Origin: Euonymus europaeus
Taxonomy: Eukaryota > Streptophyta > Magnoliopsida > Celastrales > Celastraceae
Length of the DNA: 64,000 bases
Assembly: GCA_963580455.1 (NCBI GenBank)
Contig: OY756963.1
Location: 23,889,555-23,953,554 of the forward strand
Direction: 5' to 3'
Program-made: the position numbers and the translations under genes
In this document: positions 12,565-25,000 of the stretch, piece after piece
Layout: every line of letters starts with the position of its first letter
How positions within the stretch are numbered: position 1 is the stretch's first letter
Notes under the pieces: model-generated
Databases searched by the model: none
What the model was told of the DNA's origin: nothing
Seen by the model: the letters and a program-made list of their open reading frames with translations, nothing else

Positions 12565-12900
12565 GTGAGCGGCATCTTCCTAGACTGTTCAGGCCGAAAA
12601 GGAAGGTTGATCCAAGGATCTCCATGAAGCTTGTGACCGAGGCTTCCCCTGTGTCTACCTCTTCTTCTTACATGCCTGAGGCGCCTGATCTTTCTTCATG
12701 AGCAGTCCACGTAGAATAAATATGCTTAACAAAGCCAAGCCGAAAAAGGAATTGGGCGGGGATAGAATCACTTTGGGCGGAGTTGGCTACCGCTTCTAGG
12801 TCTATCGCAGGTTTCGTAGAGCAAAGAAGCCGATCCGAAGCCGATCGTAATTCAATTGGTCTAGCCCCTCGAGATGAGGACATGAGTCAATCCAGGAACA
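12565..12900. other. possible organellar (mitochondrial-like) insertion
   Basis: This block, just upstream of MED23, has visibly higher GC and a different texture from its surroundings (for example GGAATTGGGCGGGGATAGAA, CGCAGGTTTCGTAGAGCAAA). It has the look of plant mitochondrial non-coding DNA. A 71-codon frame on the minus strand (12668-12883) has no recognisable domain. Organellar origin is inference from style and composition only. Confidence 0.3.
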
Positions 12901-13033
12901 GAGAGATTTGGATAGCATAGTAGCTCGATCAAGTACCAAGTACCAACCCAGTTTTGCTTAGATCTCTCTCTTCACTCACTTTAATCCAAACCGAAAGTCT
13001 TGTTCAGCCATCGAATAGATGAACTGAAAGCAG

Positions 13034-16000
13034 ATGGATCGAAGTCAAAGTGTAGGGGCGGCGGCAGCAACTTCGCGTCCTTATCAGTTCCACCCGGCGC
13101 GGGCTGCCATTATTGATCTTTTCAATCTCTACTTAGGAGTTAGTACTTTTCTTTCCGAACTTTTACTTCTTTTGCTATTTCTTTAATCAATTAGAGTTTG
13201 AGGTACAATCTCGATATTCTCTTGCAGAGAAGCAGCCGCCCCAAACGAGATGATTCAGTCAGAGAGCCACCGTAAGTGCCTTTCATTGTATAATTATGGG
13301 CAATATATTGGATGTGTCCTTTTTTTTGTGGTCAAGTTTATAATTGTTTTGAAATTTGCACGCGGGTGTTATGCTTTGAGTCTTGCTTCAGTTAATCAGC
13401 TTTTGTATTTCCCTTTTACTTTTTACAATTAGACTAGAGTTACGCAAAAAAAGTCACAGACGTTCATCCATAGATGAAAGAAAGAACCTACAGAACAATG
13501 GTTCTTTGTCCTTAAGAGAAGTATCTTATTACATTAAGGAATTCACAATATGTAAATAATATTTGTTCAGATGTGCTGAAAATTATAGCCAAGCAATGAG
13601 ATTACCAATGGAATTGGCCTCCCTCCTTGTGTGGATGACAATGCAATTAAGGAAAGCTCCTCTCCAATTGTCAATCATGTTAAAATTAGAATTTAGTCTT
13701 CTAGGTCTTGTAATGTTTTTTGATAGCTAATTCACTGCGTTTGCAGAATTGGATTCTATAAGTAATGATACTGAACTCCCATATGCCTTACAAATTGCTT
13801 TTACATCTGCTTCATTCAAATCCAAAATCCTCAATGGGTAGAAAACTCCCAACTGTGTCCTTCAAACCCCGCCCGTTCCTGCTCTACTAGGCTTGCCATT
13901 GAGAGATCCATCAAATTTAAGCCACCCAACAGTGGCCTCTTCCAAATACAGTAGACTCTAGCAATCTAGCCTTTTGATGATTATAAATGCTTTTCAAATC
14001 TGAGCTGATACCATCAGCTCTTGAGCATGGAAACGGAAAGTCATCAATCGATGCTTCGATCCAGAAGCCTAACCTCACAAAGATGTTTTTATCCCTATCC
14101 ATTCGCTTCTGCTAAAAAAAACTTGATTCCTTTTTAACCATATGCTCCAGATTGCAGAGAAGCTTTACATGCCCCTTTTTGATTTTATTATTAGTTTTTT
14201 TTTTATCACTTCAATGTCATTTCAAGGAAAATATTATTTGTTGGCTACATTTCTTGTTTTACAACACTTGCACTTTGTTCTTTTATTCTCAAATACTTGT
14301 ATTGGTCTTCAATGTAGATCTCCAAACTTGTCTTGTGGAATAATTAATGGTAATATACGAGTGAAAATGATTAGTTTTTCATCAATCCTTATATTGTTCT
14401 GTTATTCTTGTCCGTTTTGTTTCCATGGTTGTAAAAATCGTTGGGCGGTTCTCGGGTACTAGTGATTAATTGGATTAATTGGGGACTAGTTGAGGATTAA
14501 TCGTTTTGCGTTTTTTAAATTAAAATATATATAATATATACCATATAGTATTTAGTATATAAATATACTTTGTTCTGAGATTTTGAATTGTAATAAAGTG
14601 GCCTAAATTGATAAGAATCCCAAAAAACTAAACTCTCATTTAAAAATCCCAACCTAGAAAAATATCCAACATAATATTACATGGCTAGAGGTAAGCCTCT
14701 TAATAGTCTTCTTCATGTCTTACACGTGTAGAACATCTCCTCCATTATACTTAGCTTTTCTCATCTTCCAAGACCTTAGGTTTTGCATCGTACTCCATCT
14801 CTACCCTAAATCTCTCCTTTCCCAACTCGTCCTCTCTCTTTCTTCTCTCAAATCCTTGCCTCATCTCTCCCTCTCTTTCTTCTACAGTTCTACCTGAACT
14901 CGCCTTCTCGCTTTCTTCTGCCAAATCCTCGCCTTATCTCTACCTAATCCTAGATCGCTCTCTCTTTTCCGAGATTAGGTTTTTGATTTCATTTCAATGT
15001 TATTTTTGATTGATGAAGGCAAGCTGATCCGTGGTATTCCTCCAACTAGAGCGATTTTTGCCAATTAATTTGGTCACTGATTAAGATTAAGTGGCAAGAT
15101 TAGCCTCTAGTCAAAGTGGCAAGCCTCGACTAGCGACTAGTCGGTCGACTAAAGTGATTTTTGCAACCATGGTTTTTTCATGCTAATTAAATTGAATGAA
15201 AATATTTTTTTTTCCTCAAGTAAAATTACACGAATACATTTTCTCTTTGAAACCTCACATGTAGATATAGCGACCATTCCATGAAATTTTTTGAATTTTA
15301 ACTTTGCCAATTTACATCACATGTTTTCTTAAAGGTGAATTAGAAATAGAATTTCTTAGTTACTTGTAATTTGCGTAAGTGTAAATCATATTCATTCTCA
15401 TTGCGTGCAACTATGCATTCAACTATTCCCCCATTTTAGAGCACGTCATAAAGGCTCTTTGTTGATCCTTTATGCTAGATAATTTTGATTCTTACTTCAG
15501 TTGAATCCTCGAGTTTCTACATTAGCATCAGTTGTGATTCCCAATATGTCTTTTTTACCATCCCATCTTTTGATTTTTTTGTTGTGTGAAAAGATCCTTT
15601 ATTGCAGGGCACCGAGGAGGTGACACCCTGAATTACGTTGCAAAATTCAAAAAAAGAAGAAGAAGACATTATTAAATACTTCAGAACATTGCACAAGCTA
15701 GCGTCACAATGACAAAAAATCCACTACCTGAAAGTTCTGAGCAATTCATCCAGAGCTATTCCTGAGTCTCAGAATATTCAAAGATCATTTAGTTTCTCTC
15801 TAACCAAATTCTGCGGCACATAGATCAGCCCTTTTTTTTTCTTATTTTTCTTGTTAATGTCTAGAACTGTCCAGTCTTTTATTTCATCCATTAGAGACCT
15901 AGAGATGACCCACTTAATTCCCATAAACTTTCAAGGCTTCTCCCAAAAGCATCTTGGCTGCTTAGAGTGAAGGAGGGGGTTGACGGTCTCCAAATCTTTA

Positions 16001-19000
16001 CATAGGAAACGTAACTCAAGGCTTCTACTCACATTTCCTAGGAAACTTCTTGGTAACACAAGTACAATGTAAGGGACTGATTGCTTTGTAAAAGGTTTTC
16101 ACCTTAAACACCTCATCGTTAGACTCTTTCAGTCTTTACAAATAAGAGAATCTTCTCTATCACTGTGAAAAGAGGATTCTCAAAACATGTTGAATGTCTC
16201 TAGCTCCTAATCTATAGCTTTGCAATAAATATGACATTCCGTAATTGACCACTGTCATCACCTCATTGCTTGTGGTCATTCTAAATATATCTGGGAATCA
16301 TTCTTCAAGTCTCTCTCAACCATTTGATATCAACATGTCCCTTGAATAGAGTTATGTTACATATCTTTCAAATATTTTCTCTATTTTCGTCATTATCGCC
16401 ACCATCTTCAAGCCCAAAGATTTGGTGTTTACTACTGTAATCTTTTAGTTGCACCAATCTGCATTGTTTTTACTTCTTAATCTTGTCTGCTACATTTTAA
16501 TCAGTCATTTTGCATTGCGTCTGTCTCTTAATGCTGGGAGATTGAGATCTTGATAAAGATCACATTAGCCTGCCTGCCTACCTACCTACCTGTGTACTTT
16601 TGTCTTTGTTTCCTTTCTCTTCCTTCATTGCCAGAAACCTTCTATTTCTCTATGCGCAATTTCTCTGCAGTGATAATGAAGAGTGTGTGAAATTTCGTTT
16701 AGTTAGTGGGATGTTGCTAAACTTCCAAAAAAGCGAGGTGGTCTCGTCATCACTCTCTCAAGCACTTGAATGGGTTTGAAAGTGGATTTGAAAATTTTGC
16801 GATAGCAAAAACTACTTGTGGAGAAAACTCGTAGTGGCAAAATATGATAAGGCAATTGGGATTTGACTTCTAATCAGCTGGGAGATTCTCATGGGGCAAC
16901 TCTTCAGAAGCATATTAGGAATGTTAGAAGGATTGGGAAAACATCTCCGATGAGGTAGGCAGGGGGATCAAATTCGGGCCATTGCATGATGTTTGGAGGC
17001 TTGGAGAGGCACTTCCCCTCTTAAATCTCAATTTCCTTCTCTCACCAATCTGCAAGATTAAAGGACTCTGTAATCAGCAATCGCTTCTCTTCCTCTGGAT
17101 CAACTATCTATTGGAATTGATGCTTCTCTAGATTTTTGCATGCCTGGAAATTAGATATGATTTGCAGATTTATGCTTTTTACCAATAGATCTTAAATTAT
17201 AATGAACATGCTAGACGTAGCCACAATGTGGGCAGACTAGATATCCTTTAATTTAATTTGGAAATGAATAATCATTCCCCAAGTCTCTCTTCATGTGGGA
17301 AGCCGTATGGAACATATCATTTAGAAAAGAGGGGCCACTCTTACCAACAGGTGCTATTTATATAAAGTGGAGGCAGGATCAATTAGCCACATTTTCCTTC
17401 ATTGCTTTTGGATGAGACAGATCTGGAGCATATCTGGAAGGTGATTGGTATGAATTGGGTCTCTAATAATATCTGGGTGTATGATTTTATGGCCTTGGGC
17501 TGTTTTTTATTTATTTATTTATATTTTTTATTGGAAAAAGATTTTATTCAAAGCACCAAAGGTGCAACCCAAACAGTTACAAGGAAGAAAGATTCAGGTA
17601 ATCAAAGGTATTTCCAGACGGAGAAGAAGCCCAAAATTTAATACAATCAAACCAACTCTCTGTAAAGGCATCTATGGAGGACTCCTTGTCGTTGAAGATT
17701 CTGCTGTTCCTTTCAAGCCAGAGCCTCCACATTACAGATATAGGAATCAATTGAAAGAAGCATCTCTGCTGTTTACCCCTGCCTATATACCTCCACGCCA
17801 TAAGCTCTTCTTCCACTGAGCAGTTTGGGACCCAAGAAATCCCTATCATGCTCAAAGCATTTGCCCAAATTTTAGAAGGGGCAATGCAAAAGGAGGTTAC
17901 TAATTGACTCCAGACCTGCTTTGCAGAGACAGCATCTATTCACCATATAACAGCCTCTCTTTTGTAAATTGTCTATAGTAAGGATTTGGCCCCAAACAGG
18001 CTCTCCAACAGAAGAATACACATTTTCCGAAGCCTTGCACTTGATATTGTCATCAACCTCAAGATTGATTTTTGCATTATACACAGAGCTCCAAAAGTTT
18101 GTGAATGTCTCCACCTCCCAATCTTGAGCCTCCCGAATGAAGTTGAAGTTTCAGTAAATACCCTCAGTAGAAAGTTGAGCTAACTGACTAATGAAGGCAT
18201 CCTTCATTTTAAGGCCAAAGTGTAAAGATTGGAGAATTGATCCCTGAAAGAACTTTCTCCTGTCTAGTGATCATCCCAGATTTTTATAGGTATCCTTCAT
18301 TAAGGCCTTGGGCTGGTTTGTTATGGAGAGCTATAAGGAAATTTATGCTAAGCTTACATATGGTCATCTGCTGGCTTATATGGCTGGAAAGGAACAACAC
18401 AGTATTTTCTAACATTTCTGACAAAGAAACTTCACTGATCCACTTTATAGGAAACTGGCTTGCGAGTTGCTACTGCAAAACTATGGTTTATCTGGATATT
18501 GTAATAATTTATTTCATGACATCAGTTTAAGTGTGGCCTAATCCATGTTCCTTACTAATTTTGTTGGATTATTTTTTTTCCTGGTTTTCTTTTTTATGTT
18601 TCTTGTAATGTTTCTTTTGCTTCTTGCTCTTGTTTGCTCCCCCTTTGTGGTCCCTTAATAAACTGTCTTTTTGTATTAAAAAAGAAGTTGATTTGGCTGA
18701 TTCCTTGATTAGTTTTCAGATGTCTCTGTTGTAATTTCTCTGGTGTCTACTTATATTTAGGAACAAGACACAGAAGCGCGTGGTTGCACTTAACAGAGAG
18801 CTCCCTCCTCGAAATGAGCAGTTTCTTATAGATTTTGAGCGACTTCAGGGCCAGTTCCTGGTAGGTATTAAATTTAAGTTCACTCTTTCGCTTCAAGTTC
18901 CTTGTTTGCTTTCTTTCTTACTTTTTTCCTGTTTTAGTTCTTTCAATAATAATTGTCAATAAAGAGCTTTACATGTTTATGCTGCACCATATTTTTGCAG

Positions 19001-22000
19001 GAGCAAGATCAATTGTATGCTGTGACAGAATCTGTTCTTATATCTTTGGTGGTGGAATGTAGTGTTCATGCACCACGAGCTGAATTTCTTCTGTTTGCAT
19101 TACGGAGCTTATGCACTATTGGTTACATTAACTGGGACAATTTTTTACCGTCCCTGCTATCTTCAGTTTCATCTGCCGAAATTTCAGTTGGTCAAGGGAA
19201 TCAAGCAATGGCAACTGTTTCATCCACTGGCTTACCACAGTCAGGAATGCTGCCATCCTCAATTACAATCCCCAGCTGTTCTAATTTCCAGTCTTCAAAT
19301 CCTACTTCTCCGTTGCCCTCTGTGCATGGTATTGGATCGCCTGCTCAATCAGCAATTGAACCATCATCTTATGGAACTCTATCCCCAGTTAAATCACCTG
19401 ATATTTCCTGCACTGGACAACAGAGTGCAACAAGAGTCAATTTGTCCATCAGGGATAGTGCCATAAGCAGTCTACGCCAACTATGTTGCAAGATTATTTT
19501 AATTGGTCTTGAATTTAATTTAAAACCAGTTACTCATGCCAACGTTTTCTACCATATGCTAAATTGGCTGAACAATTGGGATCACAGACTGCAGGGAGTC
19601 GATGAACCTGACGCATTGAAGTCCAGCAGACCTGACAAGGCACTGATTGAGTGGCTGCACCGTTGTTTGGATGTGATTTGGCTACTGGTTGATGAAGCAA
19701 AATGTCGGGTGCCATTCTATGAATTATTGCGCAATGGCATGCAGTTTGTAGAGAACATACCAGATGATGAAGCCTTGTTTACACTCATCTTGGAAGTCCA
19801 TCGGAGGCGAGATATGGTGGCTATGCATATGCAAATGCTAGATCAGCATCTTCATTGCCCCACATTTGGGACTCATCGGCTTCTTTCTCCTAATATTTCT
19901 GTTGAAGCAGTAGCGCACTTGCGTTTTTCACCAATTACATATCCAAGCATACTTGGAGAACCACTGCATGGAGAGGTGAAACCTCTTAATCAAATTCTAT
20001 GAGAGTATTGTTCCATTTTAGTTAAATACTATAATTTGATTGGATTAAATACTTCAATTCTCGTCTGTGCTATTGCTGGTATAAGATCTTCCTACTGTTA
20101 CATTTTGGTCTCAGGCCTTCCATTTCTTATTTTTAAGACATTAGAGAAGCTGTCTGAAAATTTTCCAGTATATTTACTGTAACCTACATATATGACTCAT
20201 TTGCCAAAAGTGAAGTTGAAGAATAGAGTGTGAAATAGGCAAGGGTTCTGAAATGTAGATGGATGGGTGAGGATAAAACTACTAGTCTACAGTCACATGG
20301 TTGATATAGTAATTTGCATCGTAGAGTTGCATATAGACAGGCTGATGGGATGAGTACATATTATAATCCTTATTAGGTTATAGGAAATGATAGGCATGGG
20401 GTTGGCTTAGGTTTAAAGTAAAATTGAATGGTAGAGATGAAAGCATTTTCTTCCTCACAAAGTTGTGAGATAGGAAAAGTAAGGACGTGATGTGTGATGA
20501 GGATATTGATGACCAAGTTTGGCTAAACACATGGATATTAATGAGTAATTGATATGTTACTCTGACTAGTCACTTAATGGAAGCCATAAATAAAACCTAG
20601 AAGAATATGGTATTTCTCTTGATTATAAGAACCTAGAAATCTAAAGCATTTTAAATGGTTTAGCTTCAGTAATCTCTCAAGAAGATTCAGATTAGAAAAG
20701 CTATGGAACCGAAGGAAATTTCTTTATTTAGGTCTGGAAATGCTTGGTTATGGCTGTCATAGTGTGGTTGATAAATTCTTTAACCTAATTCAGAATACTA
20801 ATGGGATGTTTGATGGATGGAGGAATATGAATCGTACCTTAGTATTGACTTTGCAAAAAAGAGGAAGATATTCATTGTTATGAAGACTATCGCCAAATCT
20901 AGCTGACAGCTTACAAGTCATGCAATAAAATTTTTGAGGTTATTGAATTTGAGTTAAGATTTAGAGAAAAAGATAGAGCATCAGCATGATCTTTTGTGGA
21001 AGATTACCACGAAAAGAATATCGTGTAAAAGTGAATATAGAAAGAATTTCATTAACTAACTTTCATGAATCATGATAATATTAACGCCCATAGAAAATTC
21101 ATGTGGGAGGTTTTTGGGAATGTAAATTCTCTCTAAGTATATGTATACTATTCGAGTAATGATATTTACAAAGGAGCTGTAGTGTGAGAATCAACAATGA
21201 TAGATAGAGAATGTACTTTGAGTCCACTCCTATTAGCCACAGACCCATAGTGATGTAGGAGGCATTTGCAAATGATTTTCCTCAGTTGACTAGATTAAAG
21301 TAGGAGTAAATTCAAAGTTGGATGGGGGGAGTTATGCTCTAAATCTAGGGGCTTTAGACTAGACAGGACTAAGATATAATTCATGTGGTTCAAGTAAAGT
21401 GAAGGTCGTCAAATTAATTATCATTTGGTAAAGGTAGAGGGATGAAATATTTGTTACAGGGAGCTTTTTAGTGATCATGTTTCAGTATTCTTATATAATT
21501 ATATCTCGTCGAATAAAATGAATAAATTTATTTGCCTTCCTGTTGGACCAGATCATACTCTTGAAACTCTAAAGAGTAAATTTTATATGTTTTGTTATGC
21601 ACCTTAGTCCTTGCTAAATTTATAAAATCTCTCTCGGCTGTTAAGAGCGAGTAGGTATAATGGAAAAATAAGAATTTTGAGGTGGATTTATAGAAGTGAA
21701 GCTATAAATATTATGTAGAAAATTAGAAATGCATGATGTAAAATTGTAAATGCGACTGTCGCAGTACAGGAAGAGGAAAATGTCACCCTAGAGAGGATTC
21801 AGCTGTGCGAATGAGAATTGATGTAATCAATTTATTTAGCTCACTAATTTTTTTGGAATTGCGTGAGTTTTGTTTCTCATTTTCCAGTATATTCATCCAT
21901 GTCTAGGGTTTTTTCAAATCAAGTTCGGCACAATAAGTAAGATATTTATAACTTGGAACAATTTTGGATAGAGTTTGATTTCTGTCTGTGAAGGTCCTTA

Positions 22001-25000
22001 GAGGACTAAATAAGATTTAAGCAAAACCAGTTAAGATTTTTTTTCCTTGCTAATGATTGTTGATTTCCTTTTGAATTAGTTTGAACTTAATCTTCATGAG
22101 AAAACTTTAACCTCTTTTAGTTCCTCTGGAGTTCTTATCTTAAAGGATTAAAATAGTTTTATCAATTCTGCCAGTCTTCAGCCTCTTCGTCTTCTTTTTT
22201 TGTTTGTTTGTTGTGTTGTTAAATGTTAGGCTTTTGAGTCTTATCTTTGACGAGGACCATCCGTGTTTTGGGGGAAAGCTTCTATGTTTATCAAAGAAAT
22301 TTGTGGAGGCAGGCATGTTCAGAATGATGCCAACAGAATTATTGTTGTTGCAGGATAAATTTTCTTAACTAACTGGAAAGGTTTGATTTGATGAACTTTC
22401 TTGATTTGAGGGATTGTGAAAACATAAATCTACATCCTTGTATTATTTCGGGCTTCTACATCATGTGTTGTATGTTTTGCTTATTTTTTGAAATCCTCTC
22501 GCCTTTTATTGTTTGAAGTTCATGACTACGTTTTCGTATAAAAGTGGTAAGTTATGGCAATCACAGATTACAGAGGCATATGTGCAGGCACGTGCATACA
22601 CATATTTCCACTCGGGTGGTGTTTTAAGTTTTTTTTTTTAATTTTTTTTATCAAATGTATTTTCTATGTTGATGGGTAGGATATTGCGAACTCTATCCAG
22701 AAGGGAAGTTTGGACTGGGAAAGAGCTTTACGTTGTATAGGTCATGCTCTTCGCACTACTCCATCTCCTGACTGGTGGAAGCGTGTGCTCCTTGTGGCTC
22801 CTTGTTACAAGAATAACACTCAAGGGCCTACTCCTGGTGCTGTTTTCACTTCTAACATGATTTGTGAGGCAACGATTGATAGAATTGTTCAACTACTGAA
22901 GCAAACAAATTCAGACGGTATTTACCTCCTTATACATTTGTGTGTTATCCTTTTTGGAACTCTTTCAAGGATTGCCTATATTCTTTCAGTAATTTTTGTT
23001 CTTCGCTATATTTGTTGTGATATGTTTATTTGATTCTTTAATTCTGTAGTAGTGATGGGAGCAGTGTGCACTAACTTTGGCCTGTAACTATGCTTGAAGA
23101 CCTCAGTATGTATCTATCATACTTACCATTATATAACAATATTTTTTTTGTCTAACGGGCAATGAGAAAGATGAATTATACAGAAAGTTGATTAAGACTT
23201 GCTTAAAGGATATCCAAGCAAGGGCAATGGGAGTTGCTACTATTGTTAGTCAAATTGGTCCCTTGTTTTTGATACAGTAGAAGGGTAGAGGATAAGAACT
23301 AAGCTTTGCTAGCTCTTAAACACTTGGAATCTGCCAGAAACAGATCTTGAATCCAACAGAAAAAGAAAAAAAAAACCAGAGAAAAAGTCTATGAATATAA
23401 AAACATGAAGTTTATTCAATATCAGAGTTGTTTCTGACAAGTTCTACTCCTCATGCCTTCATACATGCACACAAAACTAATGTACTACTAGAAATAGTGC
23501 AAGCAACCCAATCCAGGTATTTATACCAACGTGCCTAGGCTACATTTAATGCTTCGTGAGTAGTTTTAATTGGGAGGTTATAGGAAGTTGAAAGGATGTT
23601 GGAGATCGTGGGTATTTGAGGAGTTGAGGGAGACGGTTACTCTGGGATTATGTATAACTGCTAGTCAATGAAAGGCATTGGATATGATAGGCGGTTAAGG
23701 GTTAATGTATGCACATGCGAATGAATGAACAATAAAATGTGTCCTCAGTAAAGTGTTCATACCTGTTACGGGCTTTTGGGCCATACCTTAATCAAATTGG
23801 AAGGATACTCTGGTAAGCCTGGTTATGGACGAGCTTGTGTGTCTCTGGGTTAAGACTGGTTTCAATATCCGGCAAGGCTGGTGGAATTGGGACCGGCGAG
23901 CGACATCTCCTGTAAGGGTTTCTGACATTCGCTTGACTGTCGAAGTGGGCCATGACTGATTTTGGCCACTACATGGATCTACATACTATGAATTTTTAAT
24001 CCTTACATATTGATATAACGTTATTCTAATACCGAAAACAATTAGCTTGTCAGGTGAGAACAGTTACACGCATCATCCAAGCAAATTAACGGAGATTTGT
24101 TACCCTTTAACTGGCACGCTATTAAATGTTACTCTTGTATCCTTTTACTCCATATTTTTCTCCCCAGAACAAGCAAACCTTTGAAGGGAATTAGTCTAGA
24201 AAATCATAAAACAGGAGGGAGGGATGAACACAATGATGAGATTACAAATTAGCGAAAAGGGGAGCTAAGAAGATTAGGGATGAACATAGCGATGAGATTC
24301 CGGGAGAGGCTTTTCACAAACCTCTACATAACAAATTAGACTCAGAGGAGTGGAAAAATGATAATTTTGAACTAGCAAAAACACGTAGAAGGAAAACTAG
24401 TGCGTTAAATAATTTTAATCATATCAAATATGTAGTTAATAAAGTCTTGACTACGGAAGTGATAAGAAAGTACATGGACTCTAGGATAACTTGAAAGTGT
24501 AGCTTTGAAGGGTAATGAATGGCAAAGGAAATTGTGATGAATTCTCACAAGTTTCTAGTATAGATTGATTAACCAATATGAAGCTTTGATAATGATATTC
24601 TAGTTACCATCATTATTATATCTTCCAATGTGATTGGTTTTATGGTGACTGCAGAACGTTGCCAGTTTCTATATACCTGTAAGGTAATTTCTAATTTACC
24701 TTTTCTTTTTGACACTGCAGAGACTAATTGCTGGCAGGAGTGGCTGGTCTTTTCAGATGTATTCTTTTTTCTTGTGAAAAGTGGATGCATTGATTTCGTT
24801 GATTTTATAGACAAGCTGGTTTTACGCCTTAATGAGGACGATCACCTTATTCTTCGAACAAATCATGTAACGTGGATGCTTGCACAGATCATCAGGCTTG
24901 AGCTGGTGATAAGTGCTTTGAATACAGATGCTAGAAAGGTTCGTGTTTGAAATTCACAGGTTTGATCCAGTTTTGCGTTTCTTTTTCCACTTCTCACTTG

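Noticed and set aside
18237..18530. 97-codon plus-strand frame as an independent gene
   Set aside because: It is the continuation of the interrupted LINE zf-RVT region, ending in LINE-type 3' sequence.
23265..23975. Solo LTR in MED23 intron 5
   Set aside because: The style is LTR-like, but I found neither a partner repeat nor a target duplication, so it is only noted in the intron entry.
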